Shown: positions 1-9,251 of the stretch, piece after piece
Layout: every line of letters begins with the position of its first letter
How positions within the stretch are numbered: the stretch's first letter is position 1
DNA from: Mariprofundus aestuarium
GTDB taxonomy: Bacteria; Pseudomonadota; Zetaproteobacteria; Mariprofundales; Mariprofundaceae
Assembly: GCF_002795805.1 (NCBI RefSeq)
Contig: NZ_CP018799.1
Coordinates: 1,915,001-1,979,000 of the forward strand
Direction of reading: 5' to 3'
DNA length: 64,000 nt
The notes under the pieces: model-generated
Told to the model about the DNA's origin: nothing
Databases searched by the model: none
Seen by the model: only the letters and a program-made list of their open reading frames with translations
Translations under genes and position numbers: made by a program

Positions 1-242
1 ATCACTTCACCCGTAATTTTCAAAGCCTGCAGAGCAGTCACCAAAGCCAGTGTGCCATTGGCGAACAGAGCAATGTGCTCCACCCCAAGATAATCACATA
101 ACTCATTTTCAAGCTGATGATGGAAAGGGCCGCAGTTGGTTAGCTGTTTATTTTTCCATATTTTTTCAAGGTACGGCAGGAACTCCTCCAATGGGGGAAG
201 GTGAGGCTGAGTTACAAAAATTTTTGTTTTCTTCAGACTCAT
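1..242 (-). CDS. Sugar aminotransferase, DegT/DnrJ/EryC1 family (partial, N-terminus only)
   Basis: The minus strand from the ATG at 242 reads an open frame of 80 codons that leaves the window at base 1. The translation contains GPFHHQLENELCDYLG followed by FANGTLALVTALQALKITGE, the typical N-terminal block of PLP-dependent sugar aminotransferases that form amino-deoxyhexoses on dTDP or UDP carriers (VioA/WecE/DegT type). Its ATG overlaps the TGA of the upstream glycosyltransferase (ATGA), so it belongs to the same operon. It is distinct from the complete FdtB-like aminotransferase further upstream, so the polymer may carry a second amino sugar. The catalytic lysine lies outside the window, so activity cannot be judged. 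Confidence 0.85.
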   Translation of the reverse strand, partial: MSLKKTKIFVTQPHLPPLEEFLPYLEKIWKNKQLTNCGPFHHQLENELCDYLGVEHIALFANGTLALVTALQALKITGEV

Positions 243-1960
243 CTCAACCTCTCAAGATCTGCCACAGCATGCAGAACACGTTTAGGCTCAATGGTATAAT
301 CATCGTGTTTGTTTCCTGCATGGCCTAAACAACTCCCGGTCAACAACTGAGGCCGATAACCCAGCCCCATCATTGGCCCGAACCATCCACCCCAATTGAA
401 TTGCTCCTCTTGAGAAAGTACAAGCATTTTAACATCGAAACTAGCAAAAATAAGGCTATTCAAGGATGATCCATTAGGCGCAACAATGAATTCAGCACTT
501 TGGAAGATACGCACCTGCTCTTCAAAACTATAGTCTTCAAGAAAAACAACCTTAAACCCCAATGGCTGGAGCACCCCAATAATTTCAGCTTCATTTTCCA
601 AGCAACGCCAACTGCTATTTTTACGGGAAAGAAAAACTTTTTCACGCTCACCTTGAGGACTATCACCGTAATAATCTAGCACTCTTCTTCTTATAAAACG
701 TAGCGCACTTTCAGTCCAAGACCCCTGATGCTCTGCGGGAACCGCATGACCTGGGAAAAGTTCAACGGGACAAAACGTGATGGTTGGAGCCACCAAAAGC
801 CGTTCCACCTTTAACCGCTCACCTTTTGACAAAACGTGGAGACTATTCTGGGCTATAGCATGCAAAAACTCATAGTGCGATGAGGGCATCCCCTCATCAA
901 CAATGATGGGAATATCGGAAAATCGAGGATGTTGAGTGAAATAAAACAATCTGGGAAGAAACTCAGCAAACCAATGTCCGTAATGATTGCTAAATAGCCC
1001 AGATAGCATAATCCCTTCAGGAATGGTGTTGCGAACCTCTTCGTACTTTATCAGCAGTGCGTCAGGATGCTGAGCTATGACCTGCTCATCATTTTTAAGA
1101 CTTACAAACTGCCCATATTGGGGGTCTGCCAGCGTATCTGACAATACGCCATCGCTAGCGTCAAAGATAAGGCTGGAACCTCCAACAATAGTCACCTCAG
1201 GCAGCTCGGCAATATAGGGTGTATTTGAACAGGTAACTGTCTCTTTTGGATCCGCTCCACCTGTTGATGGATAAACGATCCTTATGTTTTCAGGGTTTCC
1301 AAGCTCATTATAAATACCTTTATGACCCGGCACCCACGCTGAAACAGCACTGATACGCCGTAGCTGAGGTCGACTTGTCTCTGACAGTGAAGAAGAGGAA
1401 AGGCTTCTCGACAAGTCATCAAAACGCCCCAATTGCAACAATAGTGTTTGCCAGTATATTTCAGATGAATTATTCCCATCCACCCATTTTTTTAACTTGC
1501 TGATAAAGTTAGCTGCCTCAACACTATCCTTACACTCAACAGCAAGCGAGATTGCGCGTTGCAAAGACTGCTTCTGATCGGCATCAAGTCCCCAGGCATG
1601 GGTAAAATATCGTAGCGCATTGGTTTTATTGCCAAGCGCTGAGTGGGTACTGGCCAGAAAATAATTGGCATAATAGCTGTCCGGCTGCTGGTTCACCGCC
1701 ACAGTTAAATGTGTAAGTGCTGTTTCATACTCCTGCATCTGATGATAGGCATAACCCAGAAAAGAGACCACAGCAAAATTGTTCTCAACAGCAGTGCCCT
1801 TTGTGTTCGCCAGACATTGCTCAATAGCCTTGTGATACAGCCCTTTGTTGGCAAGCGCCATCCACTCACTATGCAAACTGCCAATATCATCTGCACAGGT
1901 TCTATCAACCGAAGGTCTTTTCAGAAAAAAATGCAGCAAGCGGGCAAAAGCTCCCTTCAC
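239..1960 (-). CDS. TPR-containing glycosyltransferase, GT61/DUF563 family
   Basis: 573 aa. The N-terminal ~130 residues hold tetratricopeptide-like helical repeats (e.g. YHQMQEYETALTHLTVAV). The C-terminal ~300 residues have GT61/DUF563 hallmarks: SNHYGHWFAEFLPRLF near residue 330, SRKNSSWR, and the late VAPNGSSLNSLIF block. GT61-type enzymes transfer sugars in capsule and surface-polysaccharide assembly; donor and acceptor cannot be read from the sequence. The start is a GTG with AGGAG six bases upstream. It overlaps the partial aminotransferase downstream by four bases and lies 91 bp after the preceding glycosyltransferase. A cytoplasmic or membrane-associated role is inferred, because no signal peptide or TM segment is visible. 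Confidence 0.8.
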   Translation of the reverse strand: MKGAFARLLHFFLKRPSVDRTCADDIGSLHSEWMALANKGLYHKAIEQCLANTKGTAVENNFAVVSFLGYAYHQMQEYETALTHLTVAVNQQPDSYYANYFLASTHSALGNKTNALRYFTHAWGLDADQKQSLQRAISLAVECKDSVEAANFISKLKKWVDGNNSSEIYWQTLLLQLGRFDDLSRSLSSSSLSETSRPQLRRISAVSAWVPGHKGIYNELGNPENIRIVYPSTGGADPKETVTCSNTPYIAELPEVTIVGGSSLIFDASDGVLSDTLADPQYGQFVSLKNDEQVIAQHPDALLIKYEEVRNTIPEGIMLSGLFSNHYGHWFAEFLPRLFYFTQHPRFSDIPIIVDEGMPSSHYEFLHAIAQNSLHVLSKGERLKVERLLVAPTITFCPVELFPGHAVPAEHQGSWTESALRFIRRRVLDYYGDSPQGEREKVFLSRKNSSWRCLENEAEIIGVLQPLGFKVVFLEDYSFEEQVRIFQSAEFIVAPNGSSLNSLIFASFDVKMLVLSQEEQFNWGGWFGPMMGLGYRPQLLTGSCLGHAGNKHDDYTIEPKRVLHAVADLERLR

Positions 1961-2051
1961 ACAAGCTCCTTTCCAAAAGAATTTATTGTCTGCAAGCCAA
2001 CTCCGGTCATTTGTCCTCTTATGATTTCATTATAACGACAACGACAATCTA

Positions 2052-3455
2052 TCACCTTCTACCATGCCGCCTGTCACCTAGTCTGATCCATAAAGCATAT
2101 GGAACAAGCCAGCGGAGGACGGCTTTTATTCCCCCTCTCCAATTCCTCGCTACCACGTTCGAATCTAACATTACTGATATCGAGAACTTATCCGGTGCCA
2201 CCCTGGACATCGAACCTTGGAGATCTGAATTCAGCATAACTCCTGCCGCCTCACAATATACTTTCCCCTTATCCTGAAAGGTAAGTTTTTTCTCCCTTAT
2301 CAAGGCATTGCACCGGGTCACTATCGCCAACCGCTCTTCTTCATGGTTAAGGTAATAGTCCACCAGACTGCTTAATTCCATCGCATTTCGGTACATGGGG
2401 ACAGGCATATTCCTGCCAAACAGGGAAAATAATTCGGAATCAGGGTGGTATTCGGTAATCAACAAAGCTCTTGATGCCATAATATCATACACACGATATG
2501 GCATGCCCGGACCGGCCTGATGATGAGGAATATTCAAGGCAATTTTTGAGCTCTGATATAGCCTGATTAATTTGTCGCGATTATTAATTTGTTCCCCGAA
2601 CTGAAAACAAGAAATCAACGGAAGTGAATACTGACTAGCCTTGATCCAGTTCTCCGTGCCATACAGATGCAGTCCTAAATCTGAAACTGCATCAAGGTAA
2701 TGGATTCGTTTGTTTAATGCATAAGCATTCGAAACAAGCATGCGGATATCATCCACGCTCATTTTAACATCGGTGCATATATCTCTGATGGGATCTAATG
2801 CCTGATCATCCATGTGAAAGTCACCCTTCAGGCTTTGAATGAAATCAAGGAAGGCTTCACGTTTGCTACTGTCCCCTCGCTGTAATTGAGCCAGAATATC
2901 AGTCAATTTTTCACAATAAAAATATGTCCCCACGAAACTAACCGGGATCACCTGCTCCACATAATCTACTGCATCAAATGCATCAGGATCGGTTGCAAAT
3001 GGAAGGTAATGCACTTTTCCCGTTAATATGGGGTAGCGCTGCTCAAATGCGACCACACTTTCCTGCGTAGGGACAAACACCTGATCACGCTCACAAAACA
3101 GAGGCTTGCCTTCACCTCCCTGATGATAAAAAGGTATCAGATCAACCATTCGAGTGATGATCGGACAGCTTGTTCCATCCATGATGGCTTGCGTAATCCC
3201 TCCACGGTTGGTCGAAAAAATAAAAACAGGATTAAGCCTGTTGATGTATTCCACAAGTTTAGTTTCGCTCACCCCGGATCTTAATGATGTTGCTCCCAGA
3301 TGGGGAACCAGATCATTCGTGCAGATGACATGCACATTCAGACCAACCGCTTCGAAAGCATGAACAACGGCGGTCATATATGGGTCAAATCCGCCATCGG
3401 ATTGATAGGTATGCACAAATGCCACGATGTTGCTGGAATGACTGGCGCTAATCAT
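2052..3455 (-). CDS. Glycosyltransferase, CgeB/group-1-like
   Basis: 467 aa with a GT-B-like layout. The N-terminus (VAFVHTYQSDGGFDPYM) resembles a Rossmann half. The C-terminal half has a YQSSKIALNIPHHQAGPGMPYRVYDIMASRALLIT segment, the pattern of CgeB-like and glycosyl-transferase group-1 C-termini, where a Glu/Asp-containing loop binds the nucleotide sugar. The ATG overlaps the TGA of the upstream sulfotransferase by one base (TGATG), so the genes are translationally coupled. It probably adds one sugar of the exported polysaccharide; specificity is unknown. The last ~40 residues are basic (KAVLRWLVPYALWIRLGDRRHGRR) and could associate with the membrane. The family assignment is moderate and the transferase assignment is better supported. 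Confidence 0.65.
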   Translation of the reverse strand: MISASHSSNIVAFVHTYQSDGGFDPYMTAVVHAFEAVGLNVHVICTNDLVPHLGATSLRSGVSETKLVEYINRLNPVFIFSTNRGGITQAIMDGTSCPIITRMVDLIPFYHQGGEGKPLFCERDQVFVPTQESVVAFEQRYPILTGKVHYLPFATDPDAFDAVDYVEQVIPVSFVGTYFYCEKLTDILAQLQRGDSSKREAFLDFIQSLKGDFHMDDQALDPIRDICTDVKMSVDDIRMLVSNAYALNKRIHYLDAVSDLGLHLYGTENWIKASQYSLPLISCFQFGEQINNRDKLIRLYQSSKIALNIPHHQAGPGMPYRVYDIMASRALLITEYHPDSELFSLFGRNMPVPMYRNAMELSSLVDYYLNHEEERLAIVTRCNALIREKKLTFQDKGKVYCEAAGVMLNSDLQGSMSRVAPDKFSISVMLDSNVVARNWRGGIKAVLRWLVPYALWIRLGDRRHGRR

Positions 3456-4309
3456 CAGCTATCCAGAAAATGAAGCATGCCCATTTTCTCCACTCGATCC
3501 TTCAGTGCGTCATAGTTGGAAATCGTATCACTTAATTCTTGAATCATAATTGAGTATTCCGACTTTTCGGGAAGTTCGAATTCAACACCTATAAAATCAA
3601 ATAACCCCTCAAGAAATTGTTCACGTTTTAATAGAAAGTCCTCATATGCAACTGAAAAAACAGGAAACCCTTGCTGCTTAAGTTGCTCTTTTTCCCTTTC
3701 AACCAGCATGATTTCAGAGTGCACACGCATCTCAAAATCATCCAGATCAACTTCATAATTGGCCACTTCAGGCTGAAAGTTTTTGCGATTATAAACGCCT
3801 CTTTTTTGCGCAATAATTCCTGAAAGAACTTTTCGCACTACGTTTTTTCTTTCAAGATAGATAACCTTGTAGCCGTCATCCTTGAGCATCGTGGCCAGGC
3901 TCGGCCAGTTATTCAGATGATTGACAAGCAATTTAAAACCAAAAGCTGACAAATCACCTTTCATGCTACGGACTTCATTTTGCTCCAACTCGTTTAGATA
4001 CTCTCTGATAGCAACAGCAGCTTTGTGAAAAACAAAACCCTTGCGATACAATGATTTGCCAAACAAACTGAGATGTTGATATTGCTTAATCCAGATTTCA
4101 AACGGGATGAATCGCAACTCAGAGGCAAGGCTCACAAAATCAATCTCTCCTCTTTCATCAATCCTTTCCAGAAGTGCTTTCACGCCTTCCAACGGAATAA
4201 ATGGTTCCTGAAGACAAGCCACACGGCTATGTGAATCAATTTCATCTACAATGGCAGTCGAGCCAGTACGTCCACGGGTAAAAATTATGAATCGGCTACT
4301 CGCACTCAT
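3455..4309 (-). CDS. Sulfotransferase family protein (paralogue 1)
   Basis: 284 aa from the ATG at 4309, chosen because GAGGAG lies eight bases upstream; an in-frame ATG eight codons earlier lacks this. RGRTGST at residues 12-18 matches the 5'-phosphosulfate loop of PAPS-dependent sulfotransferases. VIYLERKNVVRKVLSG in the middle fits the 3'-phosphate-binding Arg/Ser motif. It is the most divergent of three tandem paralogues (4503-5345 and 5342-6178), which share the same N-terminal block. It probably sulfates a sugar of the exported polymer, but this is inferred from context. No PAPS synthesis genes occur in the window. About 190 bp without a gene separate it from paralogue 2. Confidence 0.75.
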   Translation of the reverse strand: MSASSRFIIFTRGRTGSTAIVDEIDSHSRVACLQEPFIPLEGVKALLERIDERGEIDFVSLASELRFIPFEIWIKQYQHLSLFGKSLYRKGFVFHKAAVAIREYLNELEQNEVRSMKGDLSAFGFKLLVNHLNNWPSLATMLKDDGYKVIYLERKNVVRKVLSGIIAQKRGVYNRKNFQPEVANYEVDLDDFEMRVHSEIMLVEREKEQLKQQGFPVFSVAYEDFLLKREQFLEGLFDFIGVEFELPEKSEYSIMIQELSDTISNYDALKDRVEKMGMLHFLDS

Positions 4310-4502
4310 GCATGTTTCTCCTCTGCACCACAAAATTCTAATCGATTTTTCAAATTCTTTTATGTTACATGAATTTCTTAATCAGTCATAAATTCATCCA
4401 TGTAGAGTGGTAACTTTTCACTCCAGTAAATCGTACCCAACAACAACCCAACATGCAGAAGACATAATCCGCCCTCCCGATCTACTCAACTGCGGATCCC
4501 TA

Positions 4503-5345
4503 TCAAAGTGGGTCAGAAATTCCCATCTCATGTACCTTGGTAACCAAACTCTCATAATTCGCAATCGTCTTTGATAAATCAGGAATCATCACTGAATAAT
4601 CAGTTTCCGGAGGGAGCATAAATGGTATATCCAGCATTGAACAAATACCTTGAAAAAAAGTTTCCCGATCTTCCACAAAGTCTTCATATGTAATCACATG
4701 AACATCAAATCCTTTTTCTTTCAACCAGGTCTTTTCTTTCTGCACACTATCTTTTGCCCAAATCACTCGCTTTTCAAAATCTTCCAGATCTATCACATAT
4801 GATTCTTCGCTGGCGATATAATTTTTCAGGTTATATATCCCCCGCTGTCTGGCGATTAGCCCCGATAAAATAAGCTTCACAGTATTCTTTCTCTCAAGGT
4901 AGATGGCCATGTAACCTCTTGCTTTGAGAGCCCCCGCAAGATCTGGCCTCTCATCAAAGTGATTAGCCAGCACCTTAAACCCAAACCTTTTCCCCTGGCC
5001 GCTAAGCAAGGTCCGCTGTTCCGACTGATCGAGATAAAGACTCAGCATCCCCTTCTCTGATATTAGTCTGTTACAGGCCAAATACGTTACACCTATTACG
5101 GGCAGCCTGAATCGTCGGTATTGACTTGACCAGGCTCCATATGGCAACACCTGATAGGGCGCAGAAATATGCTTATAAAAACCCTTTCCATGTTCCAGAT
5201 AAGCCTTGGAAAGCTCAGGGCTTTTTTCAAGACTGATAAACAATTCCTGCAAGGCAACAATATCAGGGTGATTATCAAGCTCGTCAATGATAGCTGTTGA
5301 GCCGGTACGACCACGCGTAAAAATGAAAAACTTTTCCTTGCTCAC
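4503..5345 (-). CDS. Sulfotransferase family protein (paralogue 2)
   Basis: 280 aa. The P-loop-like FTRGRTGSTAIIDELDNHP at the N-terminus and AIYLERKNTVKLILSGLIARQRGIYNLKNY in the middle match its two neighbours, so the family is assigned from the PAPS-binding motifs shared by all three. The start is a GTG overlapping the TGA of the upstream paralogue (GTGA), with GGAG about 11 bases upstream. Residues 170-260 carry YVIDLEDFEKRV and VITYEDFVEDRETFF, also conserved in the paralogues. The substrate is unknown. The tandem arrangement inside a polysaccharide operon suggests either several sulfation positions or diverged acceptor specificities. Confidence 0.75.
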   Translation of the reverse strand: MSKEKFFIFTRGRTGSTAIIDELDNHPDIVALQELFISLEKSPELSKAYLEHGKGFYKHISAPYQVLPYGAWSSQYRRFRLPVIGVTYLACNRLISEKGMLSLYLDQSEQRTLLSGQGKRFGFKVLANHFDERPDLAGALKARGYMAIYLERKNTVKLILSGLIARQRGIYNLKNYIASEESYVIDLEDFEKRVIWAKDSVQKEKTWLKEKGFDVHVITYEDFVEDRETFFQGICSMLDIPFMLPPETDYSVMIPDLSKTIANYESLVTKVHEMGISDPL

Positions 5346-6178
5346 TGATCCAACTGCTCCGCCAACCCCTTTGAACTCAAGCCGTCCTTTAATTCTGCAT
5401 AGTTCGATACAATTTCATCAGCATGTTTGTTAATCATAACAGTATAATCAGATTGCTCTGGCACAATATGATCTATCCCCAAAAATTTGGAGATTGGTTT
5501 AAAAAAGGCATCACGATCTTCCAAAAAATCTTCATAGCCGATCTCCAGCAAGGGGAATCCTTTTCTCCTGAGCATTTCTTTTTCCTGCCTTACGTGATCA
5601 AGAGTCCAATCAACCCGCCTGATAAATTCAGCAACATCAATATGATATCTCTCATCAGGAGGAGTAAAGTTTTTTCGGTTATAAACTCCCCGGGCCTCAG
5701 CCACCATTCCTGATAGGACCTTCTTTACCACATTTCTCCTCTCAAGATATATCACTGAATAATCAGCTTCTAATAGACAGGCATATAGCTCGGGCCATTT
5801 ATGGAAATGATTAACCAGAATCTTAAAACCAACAGCCTTTTCATTATTACCATTTGACGCCTTCAAACCCTCGAGATATGTCTTCAGCAGTTTCTTTTGT
5901 GAAAACAGCTTTCCATTTTGGTAATAGAACCCAAATCTCCCTATTTTAAATGAATGAAACTGCCTGAAGAAAAACTCCATAGGTAAATACCTGTATGGGT
6001 TGTCCACATGGTCCATGAAGCTAGGTCCATGCTTTTCATAGGCTTCCATCACCTTTGGAGCATTCACCTTGTGAATAAAAAGTTCCTGATGACACATGAT
6101 TTGAGGGTGTTTATCCAACTCATCAACAATTGCAGTTGACCCTGTTCTGCCCTGAGTGAACACAATAAAATTCTTCAT
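5342..6178 (-). CDS. Sulfotransferase family protein (paralogue 3)
   Basis: 278 aa. It begins MKNFIVFTQGRTGSTAIVDELDKHP, again the 5'-PSB loop. VIYLERRNVVKKVLSGMVAEARGVYNRKNF supplies the likely 3'-phosphate-binding Arg and Ser. The ATG overlaps the wzt stop codon (ATGA), and its own stop overlaps paralogue 2. It therefore sits immediately behind the ABC exporter genes, which supports a role in modifying the exported glycan or its precursor in the cytoplasm. No TM segments or signal peptide are visible, as expected for an enzyme that uses cytoplasmic PAPS. Confidence 0.75.
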   Translation of the reverse strand: MKNFIVFTQGRTGSTAIVDELDKHPQIMCHQELFIHKVNAPKVMEAYEKHGPSFMDHVDNPYRYLPMEFFFRQFHSFKIGRFGFYYQNGKLFSQKKLLKTYLEGLKASNGNNEKAVGFKILVNHFHKWPELYACLLEADYSVIYLERRNVVKKVLSGMVAEARGVYNRKNFTPPDERYHIDVAEFIRRVDWTLDHVRQEKEMLRRKGFPLLEIGYEDFLEDRDAFFKPISKFLGIDHIVPEQSDYTVMINKHADEIVSNYAELKDGLSSKGLAEQLDQ

Positions 6179-6921
6179 ACTGCACCTTTAACGATTGCCT
6201 GATACTCACTCAATGCAGCATCTGTATCGCCATCAAATTTTACCGTTCCGTGATCCAGCACTATCGTGCGAGAACACACATCACGGATGATGCTTTCCTG
6301 ATGTGAAACAATTACCAGTATTTCACATCGATCAATCATTTTATTCATCCTTTCCTTTGCTTTGTTAACAAAAGACGCATCGCCCGTCGCAAAGACCTCA
6401 TCCAGCAACAAAATATCTGGTGCAAGAAATGAAGCGATGCTAAAACCCAATCGACTCCTCATCCCTGATGAAAGATGGATAAGCTGGTGTTCTTTATAAT
6501 CATCAAGCCCGGAGAAGTCTAAAATATCCCTCTCCATCTCTTTCATTTCACTCTTTGCCAGACCAAGGATCGCACCATTCAAATAAATATTATCCTGCAC
6601 CGTCATCGACATGGAAAAACCTGCTCCCAATTCCAGCAATGGGATCAAAGATCCTATTATCTCTACTCGGCCTTTTGTCGGCGGATAAATGCCAGCCATA
6701 CATTTCAACAACGTAGATTTTCCCGCACCATTATGGCCAACGATACCAACTCGTTCACCACTGGAGAATTCAAGATCGACCCCTTTCAGCGCCCTCATTT
6801 TTTTCACACCTTGACTCTGAGTCCCCCTGTGAAAAAGCCCTCTAAGTACTTTGCCCAGCCCTGAGGGTTGAGGGAAGGCCACTTCTAACTCATTAATTAG
6901 GATAAGAGCATCATTAGACAT
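6175..6921 (-). CDS. wzt: Polysaccharide ABC exporter, ATP-binding subunit (Wzt-like)
   Basis: 248 aa from the ATG at 6921, which overlaps the wzm stop; an in-frame extension to 6969 exists but lies inside wzm. Walker A GHNGAGKST at 62-70, signature LSSGMRSRLGF from 150 and Walker B ILLLDEVFATGD at 170-181 are intact. The sequence up to Walker A matches polysaccharide/polyol-phosphate exporters. The protein ends shortly after the ABC fold, so it lacks the C-terminal carbohydrate-binding domain of some Wzt proteins. Known exporters without that domain couple export to elongation rather than recognising a chain-end cap. It partners the adjacent Wzm. Confidence 0.88.
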   Translation of the reverse strand: MSNDALILINELEVAFPQPSGLGKVLRGLFHRGTQSQGVKKMRALKGVDLEFSSGERVGIVGHNGAGKSTLLKCMAGIYPPTKGRVEIIGSLIPLLELGAGFSMSMTVQDNIYLNGAILGLAKSEMKEMERDILDFSGLDDYKEHQLIHLSSGMRSRLGFSIASFLAPDILLLDEVFATGDASFVNKAKERMNKMIDRCEILVIVSHQESIIRDVCSRTIVLDHGTVKFDGDTDAALSEYQAIVKGAV

Positions 6922-7741
6922 GGTAGACCAACATTCTCCCCCATTTGACATGAACAAAGGCTCCGGCAAAAAACATCAAAACAGCCAGCGATGTTGGAAT
7001 TACAAACAAACTCCAGTCGACAACACCCTGATAATAAATTGCTTGATGAAACAACTCCACAAAGTGCATGAAAACGTTGAATTCCATAAAAATCCTATAC
7101 TGTTCTGGAATGAGCGATATCGGATAGATGATAGGCGTCAAATAAAAAAATGCCTGTGTAATTACATCCAGAACATATTTTATATCCCTTAAGTAGACGA
7201 CAACGACACTAAATACGGCCGCAAGCCCCATGCAAAAAACCAATGTCACCATTGCAGCCAATATAAAATAACCCCAATGAGGTGAAATAGCAAAATTGAA
7301 AAAAAGTGCGACTACATTTAAGGCCACAAATACCAGTAGAAAGTTAACAAATTCAGATGCCGTTACCACCATAGGAAATAAAATAGATGGAAGCGCCACT
7401 TTTTGAACCAGTGTTTTGCTGGACAAAATTGAATCTCCGCCCGCCTTCAAAGAACTTACAACAAATCGCCAAACAACCAGACCAGAAAATAGATACACAA
7501 CATAGTTCTCCATTTTCATCCGCATAAGCAATGGAAAAACAAGAGCTATGGCAATTAATGTCAACAGAGGGCTCAGAAGTGACCAGACTACACCCAAGAA
7601 TGATCCCGCATATCGCTTTGAAGTCCTGTCCCGCAGCAAGTTCCAGCCAACCAGCCTTGCAGACCATGTCGCCTGAAACAACTTCTTAATCCCACTCAGT
7701 GTTGATACATCATCATGGGCAACATATATCACTCTGGGCAT
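6914..7741 (-). CDS. wzm: Polysaccharide ABC exporter, membrane subunit (Wzm-like)
   Basis: 275 aa from the ATG at 7741, just after the aminotransferase stop; a GTG start at 7768 is possible but lies inside that gene. ABC-2 family features are visible: an amphipathic N-terminal segment with LVGWNLLRDRTSKRYAGSFLGVVWSLLSPL, about six hydrophobic segments, and FYLTPIIYPISLIPEQYR before the last helices. It forms the inner-membrane channel through which the lipid-linked polysaccharide is flipped, powered by Wzt encoded immediately downstream. The eight-base overlap with wzt suggests coupled translation. Confidence 0.87.
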   Translation of the reverse strand: MPRVIYVAHDDVSTLSGIKKLFQATWSARLVGWNLLRDRTSKRYAGSFLGVVWSLLSPLLTLIAIALVFPLLMRMKMENYVVYLFSGLVVWRFVVSSLKAGGDSILSSKTLVQKVALPSILFPMVVTASEFVNFLLVFVALNVVALFFNFAISPHWGYFILAAMVTLVFCMGLAAVFSVVVVYLRDIKYVLDVITQAFFYLTPIIYPISLIPEQYRIFMEFNVFMHFVELFHQAIYYQGVVDWSLFVIPTSLAVLMFFAGAFVHVKWGRMLVYHV

Positions 7742-7746
7742 CTGCT

Positions 7747-8838
7747 TCACAAGCAAAGCACCTGACACACCTTATTCACTTGGTTGGGCGTCATATGAGG
7801 ACCAATAGGGATGCTAATAATCTGCTCAGATATTCTCTCCGCCACCTTGAAAGACTCATTGGTGAATTCGGTGGCATATGCCCCCATTATTGAAGGCAAC
7901 TGAGGGTAGTGAATAAGTGTTTGCACCCCATTATCTTGGCACCGTTCCATGACACCCTCACGGTCTTTCACCCTAACTACATAAAGATGCCATGAGCTAA
8001 CCAGAGCCTCATCCATCTGTGGATTTATAATATCTGCCTGAGCAAGCCTAGCTTGATATTCTGAAGCTATTTTTAGCCTTCGACCGTTCCACTCATCTAA
8101 CCTAGCCAGTTTCACGCGAAGTATGGCCGCCTGCATTTCGTCCAGTCGAGAGTTCACACCTTTCAATTCATGCTTATATTTTTCTCTTGAACCATAATTT
8201 GACAACATTCTTACTCTTTCAATTAAATCCTCATCATTGGAGACAACTGCCCCGCCATCTCCCATGGCACCTAAATTCTTTCCTGGGTAAAAACTGAATG
8301 CAGCAGCATCTCCGAGTGACCCAGCCTTTCTACCTTTATATAACGCACCATGAGCTTGAGCTGCATCTTCAATCACTTTTATTCCATATTTTTTTGCAAC
8401 CGCATTAATTGCATCCATATCTGATGGTCGTCCATACAGATGGACAGGAATAATAGCCTTGGTTTTATCCGTAATTTTCGCCTCAATCAATGAAGGATCA
8501 ATATTGAAAGATTCATACTCTACATCTACTGGCACAGGTGTCGCCCCGGTCTCGGAAACAGCTAGCCAGGTGGCTATGAAGGTATGTGCAGGAACAATAA
8601 CCTCATCCCCTGAGCCGATATTCCATGCACGAAGTATCAATGTAAGCGCATCAAGACCATTTCCAACACCAACACATGAACAAACAGAGCAGTAATCAGC
8701 AAACTCTGTTTCAAATGCAGATAATTCCTGTCCATGAATATACCAGCCGGAGTCCAGAACCCTGAGACATGCGCCGTCGACCTCTTCTTTTAATTCCAAG
8801 TATGCTGATTTCAGATCCAGAAACGGTACATGTGTCAT
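7747..8838 (-). CDS. fdtB: dTDP-3-amino-3,6-dideoxyhexose aminotransferase (FdtB/QdtB-like)
   Basis: 363 aa from the ATG at 8838, which overlaps the fdtA stop (TGATG). A PLP-dependent DegT/EryC1 aminotransferase: [10 protein letters not shown] (Asp158 for the pyridine nitrogen) and [15 protein letters not shown] with Lys187 as the Schiff-base residue. With the neighbouring 3,4-ketoisomerase and acetyltransferase it would aminate dTDP-3-oxo-6-deoxyhexose at C3, using glutamate in characterised homologues. Whether the sugar is the galacto (Fuc3N) or gluco (Qui3N) form depends on FdtA and cannot be read with certainty. Cytoplasmic. Confidence 0.85.
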   Translation of the reverse strand: MTHVPFLDLKSAYLELKEEVDGACLRVLDSGWYIHGQELSAFETEFADYCSVCSCVGVGNGLDALTLILRAWNIGSGDEVIVPAHTFIATWLAVSETGATPVPVDVEYESFNIDPSLIEAKITDKTKAIIPVHLYGRPSDMDAINAVAKKYGIKVIEDAAQAHGALYKGRKAGSLGDAAAFSFYPGKNLGAMGDGGAVVSNDEDLIERVRMLSNYGSREKYKHELKGVNSRLDEMQAAILRVKLARLDEWNGRRLKIASEYQARLAQADIINPQMDEALVSSWHLYVVRVKDREGVMERCQDNGVQTLIHYPQLPSIMGAYATEFTNESFKVAERISEQIISIPIGPHMTPNQVNKVCQVLCL

Positions 8839-9251
8839 CACTTCCCTCGAACTTGAGCAACAAATTTTTCATAATCCCTGTAATAATCATTTTCATCATA
8901 CAACTCGGAAGCCAGCACCATGCACACAGCTCCAGAGGAAAAATTTGTAATATCCCGCCACATCATGGGGCTGACATAAAGGCCTAAATAAGGGAGGTTC
9001 ATATGAAACTTTTTTTTGTTACGCCCATCATTTAACAACACATCAAAACTGCCACTCAAGGCAACAATCAACTGCTGCAATTCCTTGTGCCCGTGAGCTC
9101 CCCGCTCAGCACCGCCAGGAACGTCATAGAGGTAATAAACACGATTGATATCAAAAGGGATATGACGGCCCCCACCTTCAATAAAGGTGAGGTTTCCTCT
9201 GGGGTCACTTATTTTCGGCAGGTCGACAATCCGGCATTGATCAAGCGACAC
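8838..9251 (-). CDS. fdtA: dTDP-4-oxo-6-deoxyglucose 3,4-ketoisomerase (FdtA/QdtA, WxcM-like cupin)
   Basis: 137 aa from a GTG at 9251 with GGAGG six bases upstream; the ATG at 9272 gives 144 aa but has no such site. A small cupin of the WxcM-like/FdtA family, with the diagnostic [14 protein letters not shown] supplying the paired histidines (53 and 55) used in ketoisomerisation, preceded by [10 protein letters not shown]. It converts dTDP-4-oxo-6-deoxy-D-glucose, the RmlB product, to the 3-oxo sugar aminated by FdtB. It overlaps fdtC upstream by 11 bases. FdtA versus QdtA stereochemistry is unresolved. Confidence 0.85.
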   Translation of the reverse strand: MSLDQCRIVDLPKISDPRGNLTFIEGGGRHIPFDINRVYYLYDVPGGAERGAHGHKELQQLIVALSGSFDVLLNDGRNKKKFHMNLPYLGLYVSPMMWRDITNFSSGAVCMVLASELYDENDYYRDYEKFVAQVRGK

